From Corynebacterium sanguinis (GTDB lineage Bacteria > Actinomycetota > Actinomycetes > Mycobacteriales > Mycobacteriaceae): a DNA stretch of 64,000 bases. Shown one piece after another: positions 17,435 to 25,172 of this stretch. The stretch lies in contig NZ_CP038157.1 of NCBI RefSeq assembly GCF_007641235.1, positions 434,001 to 498,000 of the forward strand, read 5' to 3'. Both the position numbers and the translations under genes were made by a program. Position 1 is the stretch's first letter; every line of letters begins with the position of its first letter. A model generated the notes under the pieces. That model was not told the DNA's origin. It searched no databases and saw only the letters and a list, made by a program, of their open reading frames with translations.

Positions 17435-20400
17435 TGCCCCTCGCCTTCCGGTTCGAGAGTGGCAATCTGAACGTCGCCAGCGTTGTGCCCGGCGCGCATC
17501 AACGTCGCCCTCCCGGGCGGCTTCGACGCGGGTTTGACCCCGAACAGGGCACCTTCGTCTTTGTTGCCGTCGAAGATGAGGACGTCGGGGGTGAGGTCTT
17601 TCAGCGCGGCGAGCAGACCGCTGTAGAGCGCCCTGGCGCTGCCGCCGAACTTGCGCGCGACGATGACGTGCAACCCGACATCGTGCGCGTGGGGCAGCAG
17701 CGACAGCAGGGGCCGAAACGGCTCGTCGCCGACAATGTCGAGGTCATCGATAATTAGGTAGATATCCGGGCCCTCCCACCACGACCGCTCCGCGAGCTGC
17801 TCGGCGGTGACCTCCGGGCCCGGCAGCCTAGAGCGCAAGGTTTCCACCGCCGCGTTGACCGTCTCGCTTACCGACGACGCCACGGCGTACGCAGCAACCA
17901 TGTCCGAGCCGCTGAGGTGCAGGTGCGTGCGCCGCGGATCCACGAGCACGATCCGGGCGCGCTGCCTCGGCAGCGAGCAGATCCCCGCCAAAAGCGTGGC
18001 AATCAGCGTCGACTTGCCGCTTCCCCGCGAGCCGATCGCCAAAAGGTGCGCGGCATCGAGGAAGAGCGTGTCAAGCTGGCTGCCCCCGATGCCGAAGGGG
18101 AGGCGCTGGCCGGTGGGGGCGTCGAGAAGCGAGCGTGCATCCACCACCGCGGGCAGGACCTTGAGCTGCGGCACCCGCGGCTGCGCGGCGGCCTGGGCGG
18201 CAATGTGCGCGAGGTCTTGAGGGTGCGTGGCGGCAACGAGCATGTGCCTGCCGTCTGGCGCGAGACCGCGGCCCGGCGCGGCAGGCACCCTGAGCTGCTC
18301 TTTCCTGCTGATCAGCGAATCCGCCGCCTCGGCAAGGTGCAGCTCGAAGCGCGTCCCGATTAGGTCGCGCACGGCTGCGCGGATCGCGTTCCACCGTTGC
18401 GTGGACACGATCAGGTGGACGCCGGCCGCGGGGCCTTCCGAGGCGATGCGGGCGAGCGGGTCACGCAGATCCTCCAGCGGCGAGTCGGCGGCGACGATCG
18501 CGTGCCAACCGTCAACCACTAAGAACACCTGGCGTCCGCCCGCGCGGGCAGGGTTGTCGATGATGGCGCACACCTCGTCGACAATGCGGCGGGCCCGCTC
18601 CCCTTGCGCGCGCGTCGCGGTACCCGCAACGTGCGGCAGCACCGCGAGATCCTCCATACGCCCGGCGCCAGCGTCGATCGCGTAGAAGCACAGCTCGGCG
18701 GTGGAATGCGTCACAGCGAGCGCCGCGACGATCGTGCGCAGCGCCATGGACTTGCCCGACTGGGGCCCGCCCGCCACAGCGACGTGTCCCCCAGCCGCGG
18801 AGAAATCTACGCTCGCGTGCTCTTGGCGCTGGTGGTAGGGGTCGTCGATAAGCCCGATGGAGACGCTCAGCGGCTGCGACGACTCGCACACCGCCGACAG
18901 CTCCACCGACTCGGGCAGCGGCGGCAGCCACACCTGGTGGGCGCGCAACCCACGCAGCTCAGCGGTCTGGCGCGCCTTGGCGACGACAGCGTCGAGAAGC
19001 GTCGTCGACTCATCCACGCTCACCACCGTCGACCCCTCGGACGCGGCGAGCTCCGGCGACTCCCAGCCGCGAAACAGCCCCACGCTCGGGCGCGCCTGGA
19101 CCTCCCCGAGCTCCACACGGCGGGTCAGCGGCCCGGACACGTACGCGGCGCGGAAGCGGGTCAGCTCCGGCGCACCCGCCTTGAGGTAACCGTTGCCGGG
19201 CTCGTTCGGCAGCTCGTAGGCGTCGGGCACGCCGAGCACCTGGCGCGACTCGCCCGCGGAGAACGTGCGCAGACCAATGCGGTACGACAGGTGGGAATCC
19301 AGCCCGCGCAACTTGCCCTCCTCCAAGCGCTGCGAAGCCAGCAGGAGGTGAACACCCAGCGAGCGGCCCAGCCTGCCGACTGCGACAAACAGGTCCACAA
19401 AGTGCGGGTGCTGAACTAGCAGCTCGGAGAACTCATCGACGATGATGAGCAGCGCCGGTAGCGCGGCAAGGTCCGCGCGCCCGCCGCGCCGCGCCGCGGA
19501 GTAGTCCGTGATGTTTGCGAAGTTGCCCGCGCTGCGCAGCAACTCCTGGCGCCGGTTCAGCTCGCCGGAGATGGCGTCGTACATGCGCTCGACGAGCACC
19601 GCCTCGTTATCGAGGTTGGTGATCACGGCCGCCGTATGCGGCAGCGCCTCGCACCCGAGGAAGGTGGCGCCTCCCTTGAAATCGACCAGCACCAAGTTGA
19701 GCTCCTCCGGCGAGTGCGTGGCAACAAGGGCCGTGACCAGGCATTTTAAGAACTCGGACTTTCCAGCACCGGTCGCACCAATGCACAACCCGTGCGGGCC
19801 CATGCCGCCGTGGGCGGACTCTTTAAGATCCAGGTGCACGGGCACCCCGTCGGGCGTCGCGCCGAACGGCACGACCAGGTTCTGCCGGGTGCCCTCCCTG
19901 CCGCGCCACATCGAGTGCGGGTTGAGGTCGTCGATATCGGCAATGCCCAGCATCGACAGCAGATCCGAGGCGGCCCCGCTGGCACCGGTGTCCTCCGGCC
20001 GGCGGTAAAAGGCCAGGTGGCGGGCAAGCAACTGCGCCTGGGCGACGCTAAACACGTCGGGCCGGCCCAGCGTCTCGGCCCCCTCGAGTGTGTGCGCGAC
20101 GATTTCCTCGGCGCAGGACAGGTGCAGGGAGTCCTCATCGCCGATGTAGTCGGGATCCGCGTCGACCACGATGACGCAGTCGATCCCGGGTGTCAGAAGA
20201 GCGGCGCTGGCCTGCGCGCTGTCGGCGACGGCGACGCACAATGCCGCGTGGTCTGGGTCGCGCGTGTGCGGCAGCCACTTGACCCACCCGAAGTCCGGAT
20301 CCCCGTGCAAGTTGACCACCCCCACCATCTCCGGGCCGTGGAAGAAGCAGAGCTGGCTGATCACCGCGCGCGCCACCTCCGCGGCGCGCGGGCCAGCCAG

Positions 20401-21120
20401 AGTGATCGCCGGAAACGCGCTAAGCTGCACGACGATCGGCATGGCCGGCACCGTGCTCACCGCCGCCACCGTGCGACGCAGACTCACCGCGCACACGGGG
20501 TCCAAGTCCTCCGGCGAGCCCGGGTCGCCCACCTCAATCGGGGTGCACAGCGAGGTCGCGCCCTCGCCGAAGCGCACCTCCCAGGCGCGCGGCGAGTCAA
20601 AGGCCCGCTCCCAGACCCGCGACGTCGGCGTGGCGTGGATCAGCTCGGCCGGCTCGGGGTGGAAGTGCGTGACGTGGGCGCGCTGCAGCCTCGCGTTACG
20701 ACGCGCCTGCGCCGCCAACGCGTCGAGGTGGCGCAGGTACACCCGCCGAGTTTCGTCGATATCGCCCTGCTGATCGGGCGGGTTAACCATCATGAGCGTG
20801 CTCAGCACCATCATCAGCGGGAAAATCATCATCATCGGGCTGACGTCGCGGCCCGACAACGCGAGCGTGGCGACCATCGCGCCAATCGCAACGACCATCA
20901 CCACCGGCATCAGGATTTTCATGATCGGCTGTGGCGCGTCGCGTCGCGCCTCCGGCACGGGCTCGGCGATGAGCCTGCCCTGCGGCAGCGGCGGCGCCGG
21001 TTCCGCCGCGTGAGCGTGTTGCGGCACCAAAACCGCAGTGTGGTCTAGACCGAGCACAGCAGATTTACCCCCCCGTAGAAATAGTCCCGAGCTCCCCGTA
21101 GCTGTGGACGTGGTGGACAT
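17431..21120 (-). CDS. eccC4: Type VII secretion ATPase EccC (ESX-4)
   Basis: The FtsK/SpoIIIE motor of the secretion channel, 1229 residues from the ATG at 21120 (an in-frame extension to 21525 runs over the divergent eccD and is not real). Two transmembrane helices lie near residues 60-105 (IMKILMPVVMVVAIGAM). Three ATPase domains have intact Walker A motifs: GATGAGKS (about 447), GGPQSGKS (about 783) and GSRGSGKS (about 1029). Walker B is IIVDEF in domain 1, VVDGW in domain 2 and IIDDLD in domain 3. As a single-chain EccC it fits ESX-4. Divergent from eccD with 66 nt between. Confidence 0.95.
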   Translation of the reverse strand: MSTTSTATGSSGLFLRGGKSAVLGLDHTAVLVPQHAHAAEPAPPLPQGRLIAEPVPEARRDAPQPIMKILMPVVMVVAIGAMVATLALSGRDVSPMMMIFPLMMVLSTLMMVNPPDQQGDIDETRRVYLRHLDALAAQARRNARLQRAHVTHFHPEPAELIHATPTSRVWERAFDSPRAWEVRFGEGATSLCTPIEVGDPGSPEDLDPVCAVSLRRTVAAVSTVPAMPIVVQLSAFPAITLAGPRAAEVARAVISQLCFFHGPEMVGVVNLHGDPDFGWVKWLPHTRDPDHAALCVAVADSAQASAALLTPGIDCVIVVDADPDYIGDEDSLHLSCAEEIVAHTLEGAETLGRPDVFSVAQAQLLARHLAFYRRPEDTGASGAASDLLSMLGIADIDDLNPHSMWRGREGTRQNLVVPFGATPDGVPVHLDLKESAHGGMGPHGLCIGATGAGKSEFLKCLVTALVATHSPEELNLVLVDFKGGATFLGCEALPHTAAVITNLDNEAVLVERMYDAISGELNRRQELLRSAGNFANITDYSAARRGGRADLAALPALLIIVDEFSELLVQHPHFVDLFVAVGRLGRSLGVHLLLASQRLEEGKLRGLDSHLSYRIGLRTFSAGESRQVLGVPDAYELPNEPGNGYLKAGAPELTRFRAAYVSGPLTRRVELGEVQARPSVGLFRGWESPELAASEGSTVVSVDESTTLLDAVVAKARQTAELRGLRAHQVWLPPLPESVELSAVCESSQPLSVSIGLIDDPYHQRQEHASVDFSAAGGHVAVAGGPQSGKSMALRTIVAALAVTHSTAELCFYAIDAGAGRMEDLAVLPHVAGTATRAQGERARRIVDEVCAIIDNPARAGGRQVFLVVDGWHAIVAADSPLEDLRDPLARIASEGPAAGVHLIVSTQRWNAIRAAVRDLIGTRFELHLAEAADSLISRKEQLRVPAAPGRGLAPDGRHMLVAATHPQDLAHIAAQAAAQPRVPQLKVLPAVVDARSLLDAPTGQRLPFGIGGSQLDTLFLDAAHLLAIGSRGSGKSTLIATLLAGICSLPRQRARIVLVDPRRTHLHLSGSDMVAAYAVASSVSETVNAAVETLRSRLPGPEVTAEQLAERSWWEGPDIYLIIDDLDIVGDEPFRPLLSLLPHAHDVGLHVIVARKFGGSARALYSGLLAALKDLTPDVLIFDGNKDEGALFGVKPASKPPGRATLMRAGHNAGDVQIATLEPEGEGQ

Positions 21121-21186
21121 CTTAAGCAATAATTGGCGCAGACGCGCGGCAGCGGGGGTTCGCGCGGGAAGTTTTCGGGGGTATCT

Positions 21187-22458
21187 ATGGTTGCCACGTC
21201 TGCGCACCACATCGTTCGCGTCACCGTCCGCATTGACGTCGCATCGTTTCACCGCGACATCGACCTGACGCTGCCGACGTCGTCCACGTTCGCCGAGATC
21301 CTGCCTGAGTTGGCGCGCTTGGTCGATCTGCCCCCGTTGTCGCGCCCGTGGGAGGTCACCACCGTCGCCGGAGCCCTGCTCGATCAGCATCGCCCGCTGT
21401 ATCAGCAGCGGCTTAGCGACGGCCACATCATCGTGCTGCGCCCTCGCGAACCCGTGCCCCCGCCCGTTGTGCGCGACGCCGCGGAGTCCCTCGCGGCCGC
21501 ATCCGCCGACGACCGCGCGCCGCAAGGCCTGGACATCGTGGCCGCGGCCGTAGGTGCTGCGGTGATCGGCCTGCTCACGGGGCTGCCGGCGGCGGCGGCG
21601 GCAGCACTGTTCGCGGTGAGCATTCTGGCGCGCTCCCGCGCGCTGTTCGCCGGTTTCGCTGTGGTTGCCGCGGTGAGCACCGGGCTGTGGGTCGGCGAGC
21701 TCGACGTGGCCCTCGGTGTCGCTGCCGCCGCCGCGACGCTCATCGCCGGCGCCGGGCTCGGCGTGGTGCTCAAGCTTTCCGACACCCCAATCACCGCCAC
21801 CCTGGCCACCACCGCCGCCCTGCTCGGCGCCGGTGCATGCGCGGCGGCGTGGTTGTCACCTCCCACCGCGCCGGCCGCCGCGGTAGTGCTCGCCGGGCTC
21901 GGCGCGGTGATGTTCACGCCCGCCGTGGCAACGCGTGCCTCGGGCATCGCCATCCCGCGGGTGCCCACCGCGGGAGAGAACTTCTCCATCGCGGACACCC
22001 ACCAGCACGACGTCGACGTGCGCGGGCGGGTGGCGCGCCGCGTCACCGCCGGCGTGTCCGCCGGGGTGTGTTTGTGCTGCGTGCCCGCGCTCACGTGGCT
22101 GGGATGGCTCGGCGGGGGCTGGGTGAGCGCGTTTAGCCTCTGCACAGGCGGTGCGCTCGTGCTGCACTCGTTTCGCCACCACGACACCGCGTCGCGCATC
22201 GCGCTCGCTGTTACGGCGTACGCCGCGGTCGCATGCGCCTGCCTCGCCGTAACCGACAACGCGCACCCGGTGTGGCTGGGGTTTTCTTACTTCCTCGCGG
22301 CGCTAACGCTGACCGCGCCGCTGTGGTCGGCCCGGGTGCCCGATTTGGAGCCGACGTCGCTGGTGTGGTTCGAGCGCGCGGAGGCACTCGCGATTATCGC
22401 GGTGTTCCCGCTCGGGCTGTTACTAATGGGCGCCTTCGACCTGATTCGGGGCGCGTGA
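21187..22458 (+). CDS. eccD4: Type VII secretion integral membrane protein EccD (ESX-4)
   Basis: A 423-residue protein from the ATG at 21187. A ubiquitin-like N-terminal domain (about residues 8-85, VRVTVRIDVASFHRDIDLTL) is followed by about eleven hydrophobic segments from residue ~118 to the end, the EccD layout. In known ESX structures EccD dimers form the membrane vestibule. The stop codon shares one base with the mycP start (TGATG), so these two are coupled. Confidence 0.93.
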   Translation: MVATSAHHIVRVTVRIDVASFHRDIDLTLPTSSTFAEILPELARLVDLPPLSRPWEVTTVAGALLDQHRPLYQQRLSDGHIIVLRPREPVPPPVVRDAAESLAAASADDRAPQGLDIVAAAVGAAVIGLLTGLPAAAAAALFAVSILARSRALFAGFAVVAAVSTGLWVGELDVALGVAAAAATLIAGAGLGVVLKLSDTPITATLATTAALLGAGACAAAWLSPPTAPAAAVVLAGLGAVMFTPAVATRASGIAIPRVPTAGENFSIADTHQHDVDVRGRVARRVTAGVSAGVCLCCVPALTWLGWLGGGWVSAFSLCTGGALVLHSFRHHDTASRIALAVTAYAAVACACLAVTDNAHPVWLGFSYFLAALTLTAPLWSARVPDLEPTSLVWFERAEALAIIAVFPLGLLLMGAFDLIRGA

Positions 22459-23591
22459 TGCGCGGGCGCGCTGCCATCGTCGCTGCCACATTCCTCGCGC
22501 CCGCCCTGGTCGCGCCGGGTGCCGCCGCCCAGGACGTAGTGTGCGCCCCGCCCGCCCACGCGGACGCACCCGCCACGCCCGAGTGGGCCCCGCAACTGCG
22601 CCGGTTCGCCACCGGCGCGGGAGTGCGTGTGGCGGTGATTGACACCGGGGTGGCCGCCTCGCCCGAGCTGGACCAGCTCGTCGCGGGCGGGGACTTCGTC
22701 ACCCCGGACGCACCCGACGCGCTGTTTGACTGCGACGCCCACGGCACCGTCGTCGCCGGAATCATCGCGGGCACGACCGCCGGCATTGCCCCGGACGCGG
22801 AGGTGATTTCCATCCGCCAAACCTCCGCCCACTACCGCGAGCAGGAATCGAGCCCCGGCGCGGGCAGCGTGCGAACGCTTGTCGACGCCCTTAACAACGC
22901 CCTCGACCTCCAAGCCGACGTAATCAACATTTCCGTCGTCTCGTGCCTCGACCCGCGCGTTGCCCCGCGGGTCGACACCACCGGCCTCGATGCCGCCCTC
23001 GCGCGGGCGGAGGCCGAAGGGGCCGTGGTGGTGGCCGCGGCAGGCAACGTCACCTCGCAGTGCCCGCAGGGCTCGAGCGTGATCCCATCGCACTCCCCGA
23101 CCGTGCTGGCGGTTGGTGCGCGCTCGGACGCGCACCAACTCGCCGACTATTCCGTTGAGGTGCCGGAGTCGTCGACGCAGCTGTCGGCGCCGGGCGATGT
23201 GGCGGTTGCGCTGTCACCCGATGGGCGCGGCTGGGCCGCAGGCACGCTCGACGCGCAGGGCAACGTGATTGCGTTTGAGGGCACAAGCTTCGCCGCACCC
23301 GTCGTGACGGGCTCAGTGGCGTTGCTGCGCCAGAGGCACCCAGAGCTCACGCCCGCCGAGGTCCGCACCCTGGTTGCCGCCTCGGCGCAGCCGCACGGCG
23401 GCGCCATCGACCCGCTATCAGTGGTGACCCAGCTGCGGCCAGAGTCCCCGACGCAGGATCACACCGTGCTGGTCTCCGCCGCGCAGCAGTCGACGTCCGC
23501 GGCGGCCGAGCGCTGGCGCAGCGTCGTCATCGGCCTCGCGGCAGTGCTGGTCATCGCCGTCGTCGGCGCTGCTATTCGACGCCCCCACTAA
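22458..23591 (+). CDS. mycP4: Mycosin, membrane-anchored subtilisin-like protease (ESX-4)
   Basis: A 377-residue serine protease of type VII secretion. A signal peptide spans residues 1-24 (ends PGAAAQD). The triad is Asp62 in AVIDTGV, His95 in DAHGTVVAG and Ser277 in GTSFAAPVV, with oxyanion Asn in AAAGN. A C-terminal transmembrane helix (VVIGLAAVLVIAVVGAAI) is followed by a short basic tail, so the protease domain lies outside the membrane. The start at 22458 is set by the overlap with eccD and by the signal peptide. It converges on eccB with a four-base overlap. Confidence 0.95.
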   Translation: MRGRAAIVAATFLAPALVAPGAAAQDVVCAPPAHADAPATPEWAPQLRRFATGAGVRVAVIDTGVAASPELDQLVAGGDFVTPDAPDALFDCDAHGTVVAGIIAGTTAGIAPDAEVISIRQTSAHYREQESSPGAGSVRTLVDALNNALDLQADVINISVVSCLDPRVAPRVDTTGLDAALARAEAEGAVVVAAAGNVTSQCPQGSSVIPSHSPTVLAVGARSDAHQLADYSVEVPESSTQLSAPGDVAVALSPDGRGWAAGTLDAQGNVIAFEGTSFAAPVVTGSVALLRQRHPELTPAEVRTLVAASAQPHGGAIDPLSVVTQLRPESPTQDHTVLVSAAQQSTSAAAERWRSVVIGLAAVLVIAVVGAAIRRPH

Positions 23592-24838
23592 TACGCCGTC
23601 ACCAGCGCCCCATCCTGGGTCAGCGTGTCTCCCTGCGGCAGCAGCGCGATGATCTCCCACGGCACCTGCTCGACGTGCTCGGCGCCGATCATGTCGAGCA
23701 CGTTGCGGTTCGGGACGTCGTGACGCATGCCGATGATAGAGACGACGTGGTAGCCGTGGCCTGAATCGACGGCAACGGAGCCGTCGTCAAGCCCCGAGAA
23801 AGCGACCGCGACCGCGTCGCCGGACAGCGCGATCGAGGAGGGCACGGGCGCGGTGTACGTCGCGCCGACCTGCGCTTCGGTGGCGCACACCGTTTCCGTG
23901 GCCGGGTCGACCCAGGCCGGCACCTCGGCGGGCAGGCGGATGTCGCTTGGCGGGTCGGCGTCGGGAAGCTGCGCGAGTTCGGCGCTGTCCACCGAGCGCT
24001 GCGACGCGCCGGCTTGAGTGAGGATCTCGCTCTGCAGCCGGCTCAGCGGCTGGACGCCGCCATCGGCTGCGATTGCCCACGCGTCGGCGCCATTGACAGC
24101 GACCTCGGGCAGCGGGTCAGGCAGGTCAAGCGGGGCGTCTTCCTTGATGGCGTCGAGAAGCTGCGACGGCGGCGACCAGCGCGGGGTGCTGGCATCGACG
24201 CCGAGCGCGCGGCGGATAACGCGACCTGTGGGGGTGTCGGCGGGCGGCAACTCGCGGCGGCCTTCGCCCGTGACCAACCACTGCTGCCCGCCCACCTCGG
24301 CGAGCACGGCCGACGCCCCGGCGAGCGGACTCGCAGCCGGCCCGGCTATGACGCCGACCTCGCCGCCTGACGTGCACGCCGACCACGACAGGTCCGCGCT
24401 ATCGCGCGGGGCGAACAACGACGGCGCCACCGCGAGGCCCACCGGCACCCCGCGCGGCTGCGCGAGCAGGTTGTTGTCGCCAATGCGCTGCGGCTGCTCG
24501 GGCGCACCGACGATCAGCCGCGCCGAGGTCAGGTTCGTGACCGGGTGAACGATGTCGTTGATGCGGACATACAGCTCGCCGCTGGAGGAGCGCAGGATGG
24601 GTGCATCGCCCGGATCGGCGTTGGGCCGCAGCCACGCAAACAGCGCTGTGATCGCGGCGATGAGCAGCACCGCAACAACGCTGAATATCGTGGCGCGCTG
24701 CCGCGACGCCAACGGGTCGTGGATCATCCGGATATCCCCGAAGATCAGCCCGTGCTCAACCCTGCGGCGCATGAAGCGGTGCCCCGACACCTGGGCGCGC
24801 GTGGTGGGCAGCAACCGCCGCGGCGAATGAGACGACAT
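23588..24838 (-). CDS. eccB4: Type VII secretion protein EccB (ESX-4)
   Basis: A 416-residue protein from the ATG at 24838, where the family N-terminus (PTTRAQVSGHRFMRRR) begins. A cytoplasmic helix and IHDPLASRQRA precede one transmembrane helix at about residues 48-70 (FSVVAVLLIAAITALFAWL). The large extracytoplasmic part has the EccB repeat fold (SARLIVGAPEQPQRI, near-central proline-rich segments) and cysteines in WSACTSG and ETVCATEA. It is transcribed towards mycP and separated from the rest of the locus in direction. A GGGGGAAAC ribosome site lies upstream. Confidence 0.93.
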   Translation of the reverse strand: MSSHSPRRLLPTTRAQVSGHRFMRRRVEHGLIFGDIRMIHDPLASRQRATIFSVVAVLLIAAITALFAWLRPNADPGDAPILRSSSGELYVRINDIVHPVTNLTSARLIVGAPEQPQRIGDNNLLAQPRGVPVGLAVAPSLFAPRDSADLSWSACTSGGEVGVIAGPAASPLAGASAVLAEVGGQQWLVTGEGRRELPPADTPTGRVIRRALGVDASTPRWSPPSQLLDAIKEDAPLDLPDPLPEVAVNGADAWAIAADGGVQPLSRLQSEILTQAGASQRSVDSAELAQLPDADPPSDIRLPAEVPAWVDPATETVCATEAQVGATYTAPVPSSIALSGDAVAVAFSGLDDGSVAVDSGHGYHVVSIIGMRHDVPNRNVLDMIGAEHVEQVPWEIIALLPQGDTLTQDGALVTAY

Positions 24839-25172
24839 GTTTCCCCCGAACGTCGTAGTAATACGGCCAGTGCACCCCACACCAGCCGAGTTGGCACCGA
24901 CGGTACCGCAAGTGGTGGGGATGCGCGCGCTGGGCGGGGGTTTTGCCGGGAGATGTTTGTTGACTGTGACATCTGCCCGGGTGCAATGTCACGGTCACGG
25001 TGAACCCGGCATCGGCGACCTGGGGTTTTGTGGGGCGTTGTGCGTTGACCGTGACATCTGACCGAGTGCAATGTCACAGTCAAGGTAGACTCGGCATCGG
25101 CGACCTGGGGTTTTACGGGGCGTTGCACGTTAACCGTGACATCTGACCGTGACATCGCAACAGCCCCAACAC
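24839..25172. other. Intergenic region between eccB and the DUF6541-like gene
   Basis: This 334-base gap holds the eccB start region (24839-24936) and an 85-bp tandem repeat (24937-25165, listed separately). A minus-strand open frame crosses it, but it consists of repeat sequence with no family features, so I see no gene here. Confidence 0.7.
24937..25165. repeat. 85-bp tandem repeat, 2.7 copies, with internal GTGACAT/ATGTCAC inverted repeat
   Basis: Units begin at 24937, 25022 and 25107, exactly 85 bases apart, each starting GGGGTTTT. GTGACATCTG recurs at 24966, 25051 and 25136. In units 1 and 2 this starts an inverted repeat GTGACAT-N13-ATGTCAC; unit 2 carries it at 25051-25077. The third unit stops after a second GTGACATC. 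Units 1 and 2 also share a long identical block (GGCATCGGCGACCTGGGG). Function is unknown: operator cluster, small RNA or intergenic repeat element. Confidence 0.85.

Noticed and set aside
21121..21525. Upstream extension of eccC into eccD
   Set aside because: Runs through the divergent eccD start. EccC family similarity begins after the ATG at 21120.
24745..25155. 136-codon minus-strand frame across the 85-bp repeats
   Set aside because: Encodes only repeat-derived Arg/Thr-rich sequence, overlaps eccB in another frame, and has no ribosome site.
24937..25165. CRISPR array
   Set aside because: Repeat period is 85 bases with nearly identical whole units and no variable spacers. No cas genes are nearby.
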